Source: Clostridia bacterium (GTDB taxonomy: Bacteria; Bacillota; Clostridia; Christensenellales; Aristaeellaceae). Taken from it: a stretch of DNA of 5,574 nucleotides. Shown here in pieces: positions 5,074 through 5,574 of this stretch. The position numbers were made by a program, and so were the translations under genes. Under the pieces are notes generated by a model. That model was not told the origin of the DNA. It did not search any database and saw only the letters and a list, made by a program, of their open reading frames with translations. The stretch spans positions 1 to 5,574 of the forward strand of contig CAAEUQ010000040.1 of NCBI GenBank assembly GCA_900759005.1. The letters run 5' to 3'. Numbering within the stretch: the stretch's first letter is position 1; every line of letters begins with the position of its first letter.

Positions 5074-5574
5074 GAATCGCTTCCCGATTCAAAATCGTCG
5101 CGACCAAGCGCGGCAGCAATCGTCTGCGGGTACAACCCGACAAAGCGCGCAAGCCGCCACCACGGCGGCGCAGCGAGCGGGAAGTTGGGAACAGCCTGCG
5201 GCTGCGAATCAAGCCAGATTTTGAATCGCTTCCCGATTCAAAATCGTCGCGACCAAGCGCGGCAGCAATCGTCTGCGGACACCGCCCGCCCGACAAAGCG
5301 CGCAAGCCACCACCACGGCGGCGCAGCGAGCGGGAAGTTGGGAACAATGCGTCGTTGCGAATCAAGTCAGATTTTGAATCGCTTCCCGATTCAAAATCGT
5401 CGCGACCAAGCGCGGCAGCAATCGTCTGCGGACACCGTCCGCCCGACAAAGCGCGCAAGCCGCCACCACGGCGGCGCAGCGAGCGGGAAGTTGGGAACAG
5501 GCTGCCGTTGCGAATCAAGTCAGATTTTGAATCGCTTCCCGATTCAAAATCGTCGCGACCAAGCGCGGCAGCAA
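4980..5574. repeat. Tandem array with 149-153 bp period, rich in inverted repeats, continuing past the window edge
   Basis: Full units start at 5074 (149 bp), 5223 (153 bp) and 5376 (153 bp), and a partial one starts at 5529. Units 2 and 3 differ at only about 7 of 153 positions by my count. Most of the variation is in two short patches. Each unit holds: hairpin A, a 12-bp perfect stem with arm GATTTTGAATCG (5217-5245, 5370-5398, 5523-5551; only 7 bp in unit 1, 5073-5091); hairpin B (5127-5139, 5275-5289, 5428-5442); hairpin C, GCCGCC/GGCGGC around a 5-nt loop (5153-5169, 5306-5322, 5459-5475); and the palindrome GTCGCGAC. No credible gene is seen here. One minus-strand frame stays open because 153 is divisible by three, but its Arg/Gly-rich 51-residue period matches no protein I know. 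A repetitive intergenic element or a repeated structured RNA fits better. Confidence 0.93.

Noticed and set aside
4976..5518. Minus-strand open frame of 180 residues with a 51-residue repeated peptide
   Set aside because: The frame is open mainly because 153 bp is a multiple of three. The peptide is rich in Arg, Gly and Ser with no recognisable fold, starts only at TTG, and has no ribosome site. Variation between units falls in hairpin stems and preserves pairing rather than codons.
5074..5574. CRISPR array
   Set aside because: Units of 149-153 bp are repeated head to tail with no regular short repeat plus unique spacer pattern; variable patches are short and partly related between units.

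Overview
The window looks like a chromosome segment from a Gram-positive, Clostridia-type bacterium. The evidence is strong GGAGG ribosome binding sites (one reads GGAGGTGA), an extended -10 promoter, a pyruvoyl phosphatidylserine decarboxylase of the Firmicutes form (GGST cleavage motif), a Firmicutes-like PssA spacing, and an IS200/IS605 relic. Gut Clostridia such as Oscillospirales or Christensenellales are plausible, but no rRNA or marker gene is present to fix the taxon.

Layout. Bases 1-186 (+) are the C-terminal end of an IS200-type Y1 transposase. About 160 nt of strongly folded sequence follows, then the element's right-end hairpin near 322-342. Everything from 375 to 4889 is on the minus strand. 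In order of transcription: rmuC (4889-3765) behind its own leader and closed by an intrinsic terminator (3738-3758); then a clear extended -10 promoter (3671-3679); then a tight four-gene membrane-lipid operon of PAP2-family phosphatase (3624-2992), flippase-like LPG-synthase-TM protein (2995-1964), pssA (1967-1281) and psd (1277-375). The first two junctions of the operon are ATGA overlaps and the third is a 3-nt gap. Bases 4980-5574 hold no convincing gene. They are a tandem array with a 149-153 bp period, packed with inverted repeats, running off the right edge.

How the genes work together. PssA condenses CDP-diacylglycerol with serine to give phosphatidylserine, and Psd decarboxylates it to phosphatidylethanolamine. 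The co-translated PAP2 and flippase-like proteins suggest that lipid phosphate removal or head-group transfer and transbilayer movement are coupled to PE synthesis; that link is inferred from context. RmuC is a separate DNA-maintenance unit.

Most worth a second look: (1) the tandem array, where base changes between units mostly preserve hairpin pairing, including a two-base-pair compensatory change and G-U intermediates that fit a minus-strand transcript; (2) an insertion of roughly 33 residues in Psd just before the self-cleavage motif, overlapping a 10-bp perfect inverted repeat; (3) the structured tail of the tnpA element with no tnpB; (4) a leader hairpin before rmuC that could compete for the Shine-Dalgarno sequence.
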